A DNA stretch of 6,358 nt from Clostridiaceae bacterium (GTDB lineage: Bacteria > Bacillota > Clostridia > Oscillospirales > Acutalibacteraceae): positions 1-6,358 of the forward strand of contig CAJGCX010000102.1 of the NCBI GenBank assembly GCA_904501895.1. Direction: 5' to 3'. The position numbers and the translations under genes were made by a program. Shown here one piece after another: positions 5,723-6,358 of the stretch (the first letter of the stretch is position 1; every line of letters begins with the position of its first letter). The notes beneath the pieces are model-generated. The model was given only the letters and a program-made list of their open reading frames with translations, was not told the DNA's origin and did not search any database.

Positions 5723-6295
5723 ATGAAAACTGTTAGTGTTATGATAGTTGGTGTCGGTGGACAGGGAAGCTTGCTTGCTTCAAAATTATTAGGTCGTCTT
5801 CTTGTTGATGAAGGCTATGACGTAAAGGTTAGTGAGGTTCACGGTATGAGTCAGCGTGGTGGCTCAGTTGTAACTTACGTTCGTTTCGGTGAAAAGGTGT
5901 ATTCTCCAATCATCACAGAGGGTGAAGCAGATATCATTATTTCATTTGAAAAGCTTGAAGCAGGCCGTTACGCAAAATTCCTTAAGAAGGATGGCAAAAT
6001 CGTTGTAAATACACAGCAGATTGAACCAATGCCTGTTATTATCGGTGCAGCAGAATATCCTGAAAATGTGCTTGATGAATTAACAAGTAAGGGTGTCAGC
6101 GTTGATGCTCTTGATGCACTTTCACTTGCTGAGGAAGCAGGCTCATCAAAGGCTGTTAATATTGTCCTTATGGGTAAGGCTTCAAAGTATTTCGACATTC
6201 CAAAGGAACGCTGGATTACTGCAATTGAAAACACAGTTGCACCTAAATTTGTTGAAATGAACAAAAAGGCTTTTGAATTAGGTTATAATTCATAA
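5723..6295 (+). CDS. iorB: Indolepyruvate:ferredoxin oxidoreductase, beta subunit
   Basis: This 190-residue protein is the gamma-domain (catalytic Rossmann-like) subunit that pairs with IorA to form the active arylpyruvate oxidoreductase; it helps bind CoA and shape the active site. The N-terminal glycine loop VGVGGQGS (residues 9-16) and the signature HGMSQRGGSV (about 40-49) are both intact and are typical of IorB and of the gamma domains of pyruvate/2-oxoacid ferredoxin oxidoreductases. Length is normal for a stand-alone IorB. The start at ATG 5723 is fixed by the AAGGAGG site just upstream. The gene is 14 bases from iorA and clearly in the same operon. No hairpin terminator is visible between its stop and the promoter that begins at 6306, so transcription may run on into the next gene. 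Confidence 0.95.
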   Translation: MKTVSVMIVGVGGQGSLLASKLLGRLLVDEGYDVKVSEVHGMSQRGGSVVTYVRFGEKVYSPIITEGEADIIISFEKLEAGRYAKFLKKDGKIVVNTQQIEPMPVIIGAAEYPENVLDELTSKGVSVDALDALSLAEEAGSSKAVNIVLMGKASKYFDIPKERWITAIENTVAPKFVEMNKKAFELGYNS

Positions 6296-6305
6296 TAAAA
6301 AACAC

Positions 6306-6334
6306 TTGACTTTGTGTATTTACTGTGCTAAAAT
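6306..6334 (+). promoter_or_regulatory. Sigma-A promoter for a gene beyond the window
   Basis: TTGACT (6306-6311), a 17-base spacer and TAAAAT (6329-6334), with TG at 6326-6327 for an extended -10, make a strong promoter. It starts only ten bases after the iorB stop. The gene it drives begins after base 6358 and cannot be identified. Confidence 0.82.
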
Positions 6335-6358
6335 ACTAAAGCATAAAGACGTTTGAAC

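Noticed and set aside
1..6358. CRISPR array, tRNA or rRNA genes
   Set aside because: No regularly spaced repeats, cloverleaf-like sequence or rRNA-like conserved stretches were seen on either strand.

Overview
The window looks like chromosomal DNA from a low-GC, anaerobic, probably gut-associated clostridium (Oscillospirales/Ruminococcaceae-like). The reasons are the AT-rich intergenic DNA, A/T-ending codons, textbook sigma-A promoters, GGAG-type ribosome binding sites, short hairpin-plus-T terminators and a ferredoxin-dependent 2-oxoacid oxidoreductase. The assignment to this group is an inference from style and gene content; no marker gene is present.

Left part (1-1980). The window opens inside the 3' end of a type I glutamine synthetase gene, which closes with a strong terminator. 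A good extended -10 promoter then drives a small GtrA-family membrane protein (405-950). After a second terminator comes an unrecognised 299-residue membrane protein (1020-1919) with one N-terminal membrane segment, a large charged extracytosolic region and a C-terminal membrane cluster. A third hairpin (1939-1980) can terminate in both directions.

Middle (1981-2323). This 400-base gap between annotated-size genes is not empty. On the minus strand, 1989-2138 encodes what looks like the last 49 residues of a sodium:solute symporter whose 5' part is missing. The remnant stops within 10 bases of a near-perfect promoter (TTGACA-17-TATTAT) pointing the other way. That promoter carries two near-identical 14-bp operator-like repeats over its start site. 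Further down are a separate 22-bp palindrome and a second possible promoter.

Right part (2324-6295). A three-gene operon encodes an AMP-forming acyl/aryl-CoA ligase and the two subunits of indolepyruvate (arylpyruvate):ferredoxin oxidoreductase, IorA and IorB. Together they interconvert an aryl acid, its CoA thioester and the 2-oxoacid of an aromatic amino acid. Run oxidatively, this degrades Phe/Tyr/Trp-derived arylpyruvates to arylacetyl-CoA and reduced ferredoxin. Run reductively, it would salvage arylacetates into aromatic amino acid precursors. The sequence alone does not fix the direction.

The window ends with a strong promoter (6306-6334) for a gene that lies beyond the edge. I see no wholly new system. 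The points most worth following are the regulated ligase-iorAB operon and the truncated symporter beside its promoter.
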